DNA from: Syntrophaceae bacterium UBA1163
GTDB lineage: Bacteria > Desulfobacterota > BSN033 > UBA1163
Direction of reading: 5' to 3'
Length of the DNA stretch: 17,105 nucleotides
Assembly: GCA_002311635.1 (NCBI GenBank)
Contig: DBZJ01000109.1
Location: 1-17,105 of the forward strand
Shown: piece by piece, positions 6,740-13,483 of the stretch
Layout of the letters: every line of letters begins with the position of its first letter
Position numbering within the stretch: position 1 is the first letter of the stretch
Position numbers and translations under genes: made by a program
Notes under the pieces: model-generated
What the model was told of the DNA's origin: nothing
The model's input: only the letters and a program-made list of their open reading frames with translations
The model's database searches: none

Positions 6740-6758
6740 GTTAGATTCTTTGATTACG
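6740..6758 (+). repeat. 19-bp direct repeat, copy 1
   Basis: GTTAGATTCTTTGATTACG at 6740-6758 recurs identically at 7440-7458, 700 bp away, and both copies continue with A/G-ATT. The pair brackets the two-CW gene and the composite hairpin repeat. Confidence 0.8.
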
Positions 6759-6829
6759 AATTGTAGACTACATTTTTCCATTGCTTTTTTTTGCGGTATA
6801 GAATAAAGTTAAGCAGTGTCGGGGGTGAC

Positions 6830-7069
6830 ATGGCAAGCTTCTGGGACGGTAAGATACCTTGCTGGGATATCTTTGGTTGTTCGAAGCATGTCTATCCCGA
6901 CTGTACAGCCTATCTCAATCCTGAGAGACCCTGCTGGGAAACTGTCTATACGCAAAACGAAATTTTGCTGGGCATAAAGAGGGATTGTCCAAGTTGCAAG
7001 GTTTTTAAGCTTTACTCCGAGTCGAACTCTGTCCATTCGGGCATCCCCCCAACGAAAAAGTCTCCGTGA
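6830..7069 (+). CDS. two-CW domain Cys-rich small protein
   Basis: This 79-aa protein has two Cys-Trp motifs, C11-W12 ('IPCWDIFGC') and C35-W36 ('RPCWETVY'), plus C17, C25, C53 and C56 (the last two in 'RDCPSCKVFKLY'). The spacing matches the two-CW domain found in many small or multidomain proteins of anaerobic deltaproteobacteria, where the cysteines probably bind a metal. It is often linked to signalling proteins, but the function is unknown. ATG 6830 is preferred: GGGGGTGAC precedes it and the homologous region begins there; an in-frame TTG at 6791 would add 13 unsupported residues. It has no signal peptide, so it is probably cytoplasmic. Confidence 0.78.
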   Translation: MASFWDGKIPCWDIFGCSKHVYPDCTAYLNPERPCWETVYTQNEILLGIKRDCPSCKVFKLYSESNSVHSGIPPTKKSP

Positions 7070-7160
7070 GAAAGAGCAGAAACTTTCCTTCACGCACCGA
7101 TATCCAGGGCTTTCTATTTCCCGTTGCCCACCCGTAATCCGTAACCAAAATCGTAGGCCC

Positions 7161-7347
7161 CGTTAGAAATTCCAGCCATCGCGAGGTGGGATTTCTAACG
7201 TAACCGTCGTTCCCGCCCCGTATCAAGTACGGGGTAGACTCCAGTCCCGCCTTTGGCGGGATTGAAAATACTGGATTCCGGATCAAGTCCGGAATGACAA
7301 GCAAAGTAAACGGACTTTTGGCACACTGACTCACAGCCTGAAGGCTG
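7161..7347. repeat. composite REP-like hairpin cluster
   Basis: Five inverted repeats stand almost end to end. CGTTAGAAAT/ATTTCTAACG forms perfect 10-bp arms at 7161-7170 and 7191-7200. CCCCGTA/TACGGGG lies at 7216-7234, TCCCGCC/GGCGGGA at 7245-7261, ATTCCGGA/TCCGGAAT at 7275-7295, and CAGCCT/AGGCTG at about 7334-7347. Two of them share the loop TCAAG. The 'CCGGATCAAGTCCGGAATGA' type palindrome is a familiar dispersed intergenic repeat in many proteobacterial genomes. Confidence 0.75.
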
Positions 7348-7439
7348 CGGCTACGGTTTCTGGGAATCTATCGACCTCTCCAAATTGGTGAAACCGTAAC
7401 TCGCCGCCTTAGGCATTGTTATTGCGCTTGTGATGCCTG

Positions 7440-7458
7440 GTTAGATTCTTTGATTACG
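7440..7458 (+). repeat. 19-bp direct repeat, copy 2
   Basis: This is identical to 6740-6758. It is followed by GATTATGG and lies just upstream of the candidate kinase promoter. Confidence 0.8.
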
Positions 7459-7480
7459 GATTATGGCCGGTCAACCCTGG

Positions 7481-7509
7481 TTGATTTTTTGTAGATAAAA
7501 GGCTATACA
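7481..7509 (+). promoter_or_regulatory. candidate sigma-70 promoter for the sensor kinase
   Basis: TTGATT at 7481-7486 and TATACA at 7504-7509 are spaced by exactly 17 bp, each matching four of six consensus bases. A small inverted repeat TCAACC-CT-GGTTGA (7471-7484) overlaps the -35 and could be an operator, or chance. Confidence 0.35.
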
Positions 7510-7585
7510 ACGTATAACAGTGATAGTATCCCCTCTAAGCAATTCGGCCGTTTTAAAAAGAGATTAAGGCTTTTTTGGAGAACCG

Positions 7586-9094
7586 ATGCGGTTTATCCCC
7601 GGGCAGACTTCCCTATTCTTTAAGGTGATCTTTATCACCAGTCTGATCCTGATTTTTGCCATTTCGTTTAATGTTTGGTGGAACACGAGTCTTCACGGAG
7701 CCAGCATAGAAAAATTAACTCAAGACAAAACAAAGATTATTTCAGAGTTCATCGAAGAGAATGTCATCCGGGCGATGGAGAAGGGAAGACACTTCGATAT
7801 GCACCGCATTTTGAGGACCTTCGCCGTTTACAGGGATGTCCGGAAGATTTCCCTCTTCGATTTCGAGGGGACGATAAAAGCTTCAACGCAGGAGGACGAA
7901 TTAAATAAGCAGGTTGGAGATGTCGAGGCTTATTTGAAAAACCGTTATTTTATTCGGGAAGAAAAGGTTCGGCTCAAAGATGGAAAAATAGAGAGGGAAA
8001 GAGTCTACTATTTCAATACCCCTATTTTGAACCGGCCAGAGTGTTTTCAATGCCATGCCCAAGAAAGGAAGATCATTGGAGTCCTGACCGTGGCCAATTC
8101 CTTGAAAGAAATGGATACGATGCTTTGGAAGATTGAGATCCATTCGGTTATCCTTGCCGTCATTACGATCGGGTTCTTGTCTTTCGTGTTGGGACTCCTC
8201 TCTCTAAAATTCATCAATATTCCGATCAAGAAGCTGACCGAAACGATGAAAAAAGCGGCGAAGGGTGATTTAACCGTACGAGTAAACGTGAAAGGCAGAG
8301 ACGAGATGGGGAGCCTGGCTGAGAATCTCAACATCATGATCGAGAAACTTGGTTTGGCAAAACAGGAGGCAGAACAATACCATCAGGAACTGATCCAGAG
8401 GGCTGATCGAATGGCCTCGATCGGCGAATTGGCCTCCGGGATTGCCCATGAAATTAGGAACCCGTTGGCCGGCATTCAAGGGGCTGTCCAAATCCTGGCA
8501 GAGAAATTTCCGAAAGAGGATCCCCGAACACAAGTCACTGAAGAGATTCAAAAACAGATCTATAAACTGGAACGGCTGGTGAGGGACCTCTTGAACTATG
8601 CCAAGCCCGTCCCGGCAAATTACTTGCCTACGGACATCAATGGATTGGTCGATAAAGTCCTCTCTTTCTTTGTCAGGCAACGAGGAATGCCAGCGGATTA
8701 CAGAATTGAAAAGAAATTATTTTCGTCCCTTCCCAAGACGATGATCGATCCCAGTTCCATGGAGCAGGCTTTTCTGAATATCATTCTCAACGCCCAGAAG
8801 GCAATGCCCAAGGGGGGGACGTTTACCGTGTCGACGGTTGCCCTCCCCCAGAGGAAAGACGATGGGAAAGAGGTCCGTGAGGTCCAAATCATATTCGAGG
8901 ATACCGGAGTTGGAATCCCGGGAGAGAACTTGAACAAGATTTTCAATCCCTTCTTCTCAACCCGTTCGGACGGGACGGGTTTGGGGTTAGCCATTACCAA
9001 GAATATCGTGGAGCAGCATGGGGGAAGAATAGACGTGCAGAGCCGAGTCAATGTGGGAACAAAATTTATCATTACCCTTCCGGCCGTCAACTAG
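7586..9094 (+). CDS. membrane sensor histidine kinase with periplasmic c-type heme motif
   Basis: This 502-aa kinase has the following order: transmembrane segment 1 (about residues 11-33); a periplasmic domain of about 150 residues ending in C153-F-Q-C156-H157, a c-type heme attachment motif, within 'NRPECFQCHAQERKIIGVLT'; transmembrane segment 2 (about 186-208); HAMP (about 209-262); HisKA with phospho-acceptor H288 in 'IAHEIRNPLAGIQGAVQ'; and a HATPase domain with N box 'NIILNAQKA', 'DTGVGIP' and 'GTGLGLAITKNI'. It is therefore a NtrB-like kinase whose input is probably redox state or a ligand such as NO, CO or O2 at a heme. ATG 7586 follows TTTTGGAG. The next gene is its likely partner, an NtrC-type regulator, 148 bp downstream; the gap holds a decayed four-helix-bundle element. 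Confidence 0.92.
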   Translation: MRFIPGQTSLFFKVIFITSLILIFAISFNVWWNTSLHGASIEKLTQDKTKIISEFIEENVIRAMEKGRHFDMHRILRTFAVYRDVRKISLFDFEGTIKASTQEDELNKQVGDVEAYLKNRYFIREEKVRLKDGKIERERVYYFNTPILNRPECFQCHAQERKIIGVLTVANSLKEMDTMLWKIEIHSVILAVITIGFLSFVLGLLSLKFINIPIKKLTETMKKAAKGDLTVRVNVKGRDEMGSLAENLNIMIEKLGLAKQEAEQYHQELIQRADRMASIGELASGIAHEIRNPLAGIQGAVQILAEKFPKEDPRTQVTEEIQKQIYKLERLVRDLLNYAKPVPANYLPTDINGLVDKVLSFFVRQRGMPADYRIEKKLFSSLPKTMIDPSSMEQAFLNIILNAQKAMPKGGTFTVSTVALPQRKDDGKEVREVQIIFEDTGVGIPGENLNKIFNPFFSTRSDGTGLGLAITKNIVEQHGGRIDVQSRVNVGTKFIITLPAVN

Positions 9095-9119
9095 CGCAGA
9101 GCGCTTAGCGCATAGCGCA
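9094..9119 (+). repeat. heptad repeat array D (left arm)
   Basis: Units of GCGCAGA, GCGCTTA, GCGCATA, GCGCAA type begin at the last base of the kinase stop codon. This is the left arm of an inverted pair with 9202-9225, the same arrangement as arrays A and B. Confidence 0.8.
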
Positions 9120-9127
9120 AGTTCGAG

Positions 9128-9238
9128 ATGATGATAACATCTAGATTCCAAAACTTGAAAATTTGGCAGTTAAGAATTGAGAACACGAATAAAAGTCTTC
9201 GGCGCTATGCGCCATGCGCTTTGCGTCTTTATCGGTGA
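9128..9238 (+). pseudogene. truncated four-helix-bundle gene remnant
   Basis: From ATG 9131 (or 9128) the frame reads 'MITSRFQNLKIWQLRIE', matching the N-terminus of the intact gene at 1628 ('MVKFRFQDLKIWQLSIQ') at 11 of 17 residues, with related codons. The similarity ends after about 17 codons. The remaining 'NTNKSLRR' leads straight into the right-arm repeat, and the frame stops at 9238 after 36 codons. Both inverted repeat arms remain, so most of the gene has been lost between intact borders. The residue sits inside the kinase-regulator operon. Confidence 0.72.
9202..9225 (-). repeat. heptad repeat array E (right arm)
   Basis: GCGCTAT, GCGCCAT, GCGCTTT type units, the reverse complement of array D, lie 18 bp upstream of the regulator's ATG. 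The array supplies an apparent but spurious N-terminal extension (MRHALCVFIG) of the regulator frame. Confidence 0.8.
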
Positions 9239-9242
9239 AACG

Positions 9243-10619
9243 ATGGCTGAGGCAAGAATCTTAGTCGTTGACGATGAGTATCTCATCCGGTGGACCCTTC
9301 AGCAAAACCTGGAAAGGGAGGGCTACGAAGTGCTCCTGGCAGAGACGGGTGAAGAGGCTCTGGAAAAAGTGAAGGAAGAAGCCCCGGATATAGCTCTTCT
9401 CGATATCAAACTGCCGGGAATGGACGGCTATGAAGTCCTCGAAAAGGCGTTGAAGATAGACGAGGGGATCGTTCCCATCATGATCACGGCTTTCGACGAG
9501 GTAGATAAGGTGGTCAAAGCCATGAGGCTGGGGGCCTTTGACTACATCAGCAAGCCTTTCGACTTTAGTAAAGTTTACTTGTCCATCCAGAAGGCCTTGG
9601 AAGCTTCGCAGCTTAAGAGGGAGGTCAGGCATCTCAGGAGGGAACAGAGAAGCTGGTATAGTTTCGATAACTTGATCGCCGTGAGCCAGGAGATGGGAAG
9701 GGTTCTTCAGATTTCTGAGAAGATTGCGCAAAGCGAGACTGCCACGGTACTGATTCAAGGGGAGAGCGGAACGGGGAAAGAGGTGATCGCTCACCTTATT
9801 CATGAGCGGAGTAAAAGACAGAATACCCCCTTTATTACCGTCAATTGTGCCAACTTTCCGGAACAGATGCTGGAGAATGAACTTTGCGGTCACGAAAAAG
9901 GAGCCTTCACCGATGCCAAGGAGGTGAAGAAGGGCCTGCTTGAGGTAGCGGATAGAGGGACTCTGTTTTTGGACGAGATCGGGGACATGAGCCTGAACCT
10001 TCAAGGGAAAATTCTAAGACTGGTTGAGCAGAAGACGTTCCGTAGAATCGGTGGACTAAAGGATATCCAGGTGGATGTGAGAATCGTCACAGCGACCAAT
10101 AAGGACCTTCTAAAGCTGAAAGAGGAAGGCAAGTTCAGAGAAGATCTTTTTTATAGGATCAATGTCGCTTCCATTAGAATTCCGCCCCTTCGTGAGAGAC
10201 CGAGTGACATCCTTCCATTGGCGAAATATTTCATGCAGAGATACAACGAGGAATTCCATAAGAATGTCCAAAAAATTTCAAAAGGAGTAGAGGACTTCCT
10301 TGGAAATTATAACTGGCCCGGGAATGTACGGGAGTTGAAAAACGTGATCGAGAGGGCGATGATTCTTGTCGAAGGAGATACGCTCCTCATGGAGCATCTG
10401 CCGATCGAGATTCTTGGACAGGCTTCGAAACAGGGAGGGGTCATCGAAGGAATCCGAATTCCACCGGAAGGAATTTCGATGGAAAAGGTAGAAGAGGCCC
10501 TGGTGAAGCAAGCCCTTAAGATGACGAACGGCAACCAAACCAGGGCAGCGAAACTGCTGGATATCAGTCGAGACGCCCTCCGGTACCGAATGCAGAAGTT
10601 CGGCATCCTCGAGTCGTAA
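9243..10619 (+). CDS. NtrC-family sigma-54-dependent response regulator
   Basis: The 458-aa protein has three domains. The receiver (1-120) has D10, D11, phosphoacceptor D54 and 'ISKPFD'. The AAA+ sigma-54 activator domain (about 145-385) has Walker A GESGTGKE at 173-180, a sigma-54 contact loop GAFTDA at 220-225, Walker B 'LFLDEIGD' with D244-E245, and the 'FREDLFYRINV' sensor region. A Fis-type helix-turn-helix lies at about 420-455 ('TNGNQTRAAKLLDISRDAL'). It would bind enhancers and activate sigma-54 holoenzyme when phosphorylated by the upstream kinase. ATG 9243 is chosen because the receiver begins at once (MAEARILVVDDEY); the same frame from TTG 9177 would be repeat-encoded. The loop differs from canonical GAFTGA (G to D); I remember this variant from other deltaproteobacterial regulators. 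Confidence 0.93.
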   Translation: MAEARILVVDDEYLIRWTLQQNLEREGYEVLLAETGEEALEKVKEEAPDIALLDIKLPGMDGYEVLEKALKIDEGIVPIMITAFDEVDKVVKAMRLGAFDYISKPFDFSKVYLSIQKALEASQLKREVRHLRREQRSWYSFDNLIAVSQEMGRVLQISEKIAQSETATVLIQGESGTGKEVIAHLIHERSKRQNTPFITVNCANFPEQMLENELCGHEKGAFTDAKEVKKGLLEVADRGTLFLDEIGDMSLNLQGKILRLVEQKTFRRIGGLKDIQVDVRIVTATNKDLLKLKEEGKFREDLFYRINVASIRIPPLRERPSDILPLAKYFMQRYNEEFHKNVQKISKGVEDFLGNYNWPGNVRELKNVIERAMILVEGDTLLMEHLPIEILGQASKQGGVIEGIRIPPEGISMEKVEEALVKQALKMTNGNQTRAAKLLDISRDALRYRMQKFGILES

Positions 10620-10630
10620 CCGCTGGAACC

Positions 10631-10662
10631 GCATGGCGTAGAGCGCAAAGCGCATTGCGTCA
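10631..10662 (+). repeat. heptad repeat array F (left arm)
   Basis: GCATGGC, GTAGAGC, GCAAAGC, GCATTGC units start 12 bp after the regulator stop and end in GTCAA. It pairs with the inverted array at 10759-10784, which shares both the GCATGGCG outer end and the GCGTCAA inner end. Confidence 0.8.
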
Positions 10663-10758
10663 ATCCCTCAATCCCTCAATTCCTTGATTCTTGAACCCTC
10701 AATTCTCATCTGGATTATACGATTTCCCCTATTTTGAAATCTTTTAATGAATTTGCCT

Positions 10759-10784
10759 TGACGCTATGCGCCATGCGCCATGCC
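10759..10784 (-). repeat. heptad repeat array G (right arm)
   Basis: This is the reverse complement of array F type (TTGACGC, TATGCGC, CATGCGC, CATGCC). The 96-bp interior between F and G shows no recognisable four-helix-bundle coding remnant. Confidence 0.8.
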
Positions 10785-10796
10785 GGACAGTTGAGA

Positions 10797-10814
10797 CTGT
10801 GGGAGAATCCACAG
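10797..10814. promoter_or_regulatory. inverted repeat, candidate enhancer (UAS)
   Basis: CTGTGG-N6-CCACAG is a perfect 6-bp inverted repeat about 155 bp upstream of the sigma-54 -24 box, a normal distance for an NtrC-family activator site. Fis-type regulators bind such dyads. There is only one copy, so this is a candidate only. Confidence 0.3.
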
Positions 10815-10966
10815 GGGTGCGGGATATCTCGCTAATAAGTATTGGTTTTCACAAAAAGCAAGAACTGGTAAAATTATGCCCTTTTTTTGCCTCCGGTAAT
10901 ACATTGAATTAAAAGCTTTTTTCGTCGAAATGCCAAAGGAAGTCCATTGCCTAAGCTTGAAGGGAC

Positions 10967-10983
10967 TTGGCACGGGGGTTGCT
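10967..10983 (+). promoter_or_regulatory. sigma-54 (RpoN) promoter of the NHL-omcS operon
   Basis: TTGGCACG-GGGG-TTGCT matches the sigma-54 consensus at every defined position: GG at 10969-10970 (-24) and GC at 10981-10982 (-12), with the required 10-bp gap. The gene directly upstream encodes a sigma-54 activator. The predicted transcript start (about 10994) is only a few bases before the first ATG at 10996. Confidence 0.85.
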
Positions 10984-10995
10984 CTATAAAGAGCC

Positions 10996-11958
10996 ATGCC
11001 CATGCGATACAGGAAGAAACAATTATTGATCATCATAGCGATTGTCCTTTTGGTCTTGCCGGCGGCAACTGCAAAGGCGCAACCCGTGAAGGGGACTTAC
11101 CTTTATAACCTCTCCAGCTTCACCGGAACGATCTCCTTCAGCTGGCCCAGGATCTTCGTCGACCAGGAAAGAAACGAGGTTTATGTCGTCTATCAAAACA
11201 TTATCAGAGTGTTTAATGCGACGGGCATGGAGGTTTACAGTTTTGGCGACGACTTAGATCTCGGAACGATCGTTGACCTCACACTCGATCAGGATGGGAA
11301 CATCCTGCTGCTTTCGTACAAATGGTCAGAAACGATCGACACCGGTTACGAGATTACCCGCTGCAATTACAGAGGAGAGCCAAAATCAATAATCGCAGTC
11401 AAGAATCTTCCACCCCAATATTCCAAGTTTTTACCGAATCGCATGGTTTACCGGGAAGGAAATCTTTATCTGGCGAGCTTGGTGACCATGGTCGTGGTGG
11501 TGACGGATAGCGATGGTGTTTTCAAAGAGGTCTATGACATCCTTCCGATGCTCGAATTAGAAGAGAAGGAGAAGCAGGATGCGATGATGGATGCCTTCAG
11601 TATCGATAAGGATGGAGATTTTCTTTTTACGATTCCACCTCTTTTCAGGGCATACAAGATCACTCCGGACCGCAAAGTCTCCTATTTTGGCAAATCCGGT
11701 TCGACACCCGGGAAATTCAATATTGTGGCGGGTATTGCATCGGATGAGAGAGGAAACATTTTCGTCGTTGACAAGCTGAAATGCGCGGTGATGGTTTACG
11801 ACAAAAACTTCAATTTTCTAAACCAGTTTAGCTCAAGGGGCTGGAGACCCGGCTTTCTGATCGCGCCCGAGGACGTTGTCGTTGACAGGGAGGACAGGGT
11901 TTACGTCACCCAGGCCGGGAACAAGGGAATCAGTGTCTTTAAGGTGACGTATAACTGA
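10996..11958 (+). CDS. secreted NHL-repeat beta-propeller protein
   Basis: This 320-aa protein has a signal peptide (RYRKKQ then 'LLIIIAIVLLVLPAATAKA', cleavage near residue 28). It is followed by NHL-like propeller blades: 'PRIFVDQERNEVYVVYQ', 'DLTLDQDGNILLLSY', 'AFSIDKDGDFLFTI', 'GIASDERGNIFVVDK' and 'DVVVDREDRVYVTQAG'. NHL proteins of this kind accompany omcS in Geobacter, as I remember, and are suspected to help secretion or assembly of cytochrome filaments; the role is unproven. The start could be ATG 10996 or ATG 11002; neither has a strong Shine-Dalgarno sequence, and both lie within about 10 nt of the predicted sigma-54 transcript start. It is probably co-transcribed with the cytochrome gene 233 bp downstream, since no terminator is seen between them. 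Confidence 0.82.
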   Translation: MPMRYRKKQLLIIIAIVLLVLPAATAKAQPVKGTYLYNLSSFTGTISFSWPRIFVDQERNEVYVVYQNIIRVFNATGMEVYSFGDDLDLGTIVDLTLDQDGNILLLSYKWSETIDTGYEITRCNYRGEPKSIIAVKNLPPQYSKFLPNRMVYREGNLYLASLVTMVVVVTDSDGVFKEVYDILPMLELEEKEKQDAMMDAFSIDKDGDFLFTIPPLFRAYKITPDRKVSYFGKSGSTPGKFNIVAGIASDERGNIFVVDKLKCAVMVYDKNFNFLNQFSSRGWRPGFLIAPEDVVVDREDRVYVTQAGNKGISVFKVTYN

Positions 11959-12120
11959 GTTGCTCCATTTTTGAACTTTACCTCGGCTCCTGTTGAAGAT
12001 GAGTTTGGGGTGAAGAAAATCCCTCCTGTTCCATGTAGTGTGAGGGGGGCGGAGGCGATTAGACATTAATTCAATAGCAAAGGGGGTGGTAAAGGGCAAT
12101 CGAAAACAGAAATAAAAGTT

Positions 12121-12155
12121 AGCAGTAAGCAGTAAGAAGTAATAAGTAATAAGTG
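12121..12155 (+). repeat. AGCAGTA heptad tandem repeat
   Basis: Five contiguous 7-bp units, AGCAGTA, AGCAGTA, AGAAGTA, ATAAGTA, ATAAGTG, lie 36 bp upstream of the cytochrome start, in its presumed leader. The period is the same as in the GCGCATA arrays, with a different sequence. Confidence 0.8.
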
Positions 12156-12191
12156 AAAACAAAAAATCAAAACAATAATTAGGAGGATGGA

Positions 12192-13472
12192 ATGAAAGCA
12201 CTGAAATTAAGTTTGGTTATCCTGGCTGCGGCCTTGTTAACCATCGGTTTAAGCGGGATGGCTTATGCCTTCCATTCAGGCGGTGTTGCGGACTGTGACG
12301 GATGCCATTCTATGCATGCTCCGAAAACAGGTGGCACAGCTCTTTTGCAAGGAACAGACTATAGTTCAACCTGTTTGAACTGCCATGCCAATGCGGCAAC
12401 GGGTAGCTACCACGTCATGACTTACCCATTTCCAGGTGCCGGAGCAGCTCCCATAGACTATAATGTGGGCGGGGATTTCGCATGGCTGCAGAAGACCTAC
12501 ACTTATGCAGGGCATCCAAGCAGTGTTACTGAAAATGGTCAAGATCATGGCCACAATGTGATTGCTGCCGATTTCGGTTTGACAGTAGACAGCAATTATA
12601 CACAGTCTCCCGGTGGAACATTTCCTTCGGCAAAACTGGCTTGCAACAGCTGCCATGATCCACATGGAAAATACAGAAGGATTGGCGGAGATACCACCTA
12701 TACCATCGCAACGTCAGGTGCTCCGATTATAGCTTCTGGTTCTTCTAACACCAGTCCTGTTCCCACGGCGACCCAAGCAGTTGGCTCTTACAGACTATTG
12801 GCGGGCCTGAATTATAGTCAGGATGCTGGAACAACAGCCATTTCTTATCCTGGTGTTCCGCTAGCGAGTGCGCCTGGCTATGGTATAGCAGAAGCCGCAG
12901 CTATCGCGACGAGAGTTGCTTATGGGGTTGGTACTGTCAGTGGTTCAACAACCTGGGGTCATTGGTGTGGGGCTTGCCATGCTACTTTTCACAGCACAGG
13001 CAATTACGTTCACCCTATTGATCAAGCTATGAGCTCAACCATCATTAATAATTACGGAAGCTACGTCTCTTCGGGTATCATGACCGGTACAGCTGCCAGC
13101 TCATACCTCTCGCTTGTGCCCTTCGCAACAAACAGCGGTGACTATGCTGTTCTCAAGCCTCTTGCTAAACAAGGCGCACCAACTGCTGGTCCTAATAGCG
13201 GTGACCAGGTAATGTGCCTGTCATGTCATAGAGGACATGCTTCTGGATTCCAGTCCATGTTACGGTGGGGTATGAATTACGAGTTTATCACTATAGCAGA
13301 TGGTTCTGGAAATGCCGAATACCCGGGCACCGACAACGGTGCAGCAGCTTCCGCTGCTCAAGGTCGTACTTCTGCTGAATGGCAAGCTGCATATTATGGC
13401 CGTCCGGCAAGTGCGTTTGGCGCAAGCGGCTATCAGCGTGTTCTCTGCAACAAGTGCCACGCGCAGGATTAA
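12192..13472 (+). CDS. omcS: OmcS-like hexaheme extracellular nanowire cytochrome
   Basis: This 426-aa protein has a signal peptide ending MAYA|FHSGG and six CxxCH c-heme sites: C35-H39 (CDGCH), C61-H65 (CLNCH), C151-H155 (CNSCH), C259-H263 (CGACH), C342-H346 (CLSCH) and C419-H423 (CNKCH). The layout, size and signature segments ('AFHSGGVADCDGCHSMH', 'GGDFAWLQKTYTY', 'CHDPHGKYRR', 'TRVAYGVG', 'CLSCHRGHASGFQSM', 'AAYYGR', 'LCNKCHAQD') closely match Geobacter sulfurreducens OmcS as I recall it. OmcS polymerises into micrometre-long filaments with bis-His hemes that carry electrons out of the cell. At least ten further His residues, including His28 next to the cleavage site, are available as distal ligands. 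AGGAGG sits 5 nt before ATG 12192. A strong terminator follows. Polymerisation here is inferred from homology. Confidence 0.9.
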   Translation: MKALKLSLVILAAALLTIGLSGMAYAFHSGGVADCDGCHSMHAPKTGGTALLQGTDYSSTCLNCHANAATGSYHVMTYPFPGAGAAPIDYNVGGDFAWLQKTYTYAGHPSSVTENGQDHGHNVIAADFGLTVDSNYTQSPGGTFPSAKLACNSCHDPHGKYRRIGGDTTYTIATSGAPIIASGSSNTSPVPTATQAVGSYRLLAGLNYSQDAGTTAISYPGVPLASAPGYGIAEAAAIATRVAYGVGTVSGSTTWGHWCGACHATFHSTGNYVHPIDQAMSSTIINNYGSYVSSGIMTGTAASSYLSLVPFATNSGDYAVLKPLAKQGAPTAGPNSGDQVMCLSCHRGHASGFQSMLRWGMNYEFITIADGSGNAEYPGTDNGAAASAAQGRTSAEWQAAYYGRPASAFGASGYQRVLCNKCHAQD

Positions 13473-13483
13473 CATAGAGAGAT

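Larger units (their letters stand above)
7070..7585. other. intergenic region: composite repeat and promoter, no gene
   Basis: This 516-bp gap contains a cluster of hairpins (7161-7347), a second copy of the 19-bp repeat and a candidate promoter for the kinase gene. Minus-strand frames here (reading VIPDLIRNP) are translations of the palindromic repeat and should not be annotated as proteins. Confidence 0.7.
10620..10966. other. intergenic region: inverted heptad arrays, possible enhancer
   Basis: This gap holds the F/G inverted repeat pair, an AT-rich interior with 8-bp period units (CTCAATCC, CTCAATTC; about 10661-10705) and a 6-6-6 inverted repeat. No coding sequence on either strand is convincing. 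A minus-strand frame over 10764-11036 is a shadow crossing the NHL gene start. Confidence 0.65.

Noticed and set aside
7005..7334. 109-aa minus-strand frame with VIPDLIRNP
   Set aside because: This is the translation of palindromic intergenic repeat units, a well-known source of spurious proteins.
7318..7334. TTGGCAC sequence as a second sigma-54 promoter
   Set aside because: It has the -24 box but no GC at the -12 position with correct spacing (CTGACTCACAG follows).
7469..7490. TCAACC/GGTTGA followed by six T as an intrinsic terminator
   Set aside because: The stem is short and A/T-rich with a 2-4 nt loop, no gene ends close by, and it overlaps a plausible promoter -35.
9177..9242. N-terminal extension of the NtrC-type regulator from TTG
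   Set aside because: The extra 22 residues are encoded by a four-helix-bundle remnant and a repeat array. The receiver domain begins at ATG 9243.
11959..12191. GEMM-type (c-di-GMP/cGAMP) riboswitch before the OmcS-like gene
   Set aside because: Such switches occur before some Geobacter cytochrome genes, so I looked for the conserved GCAAA and GAAA core elements in order. They are not present.
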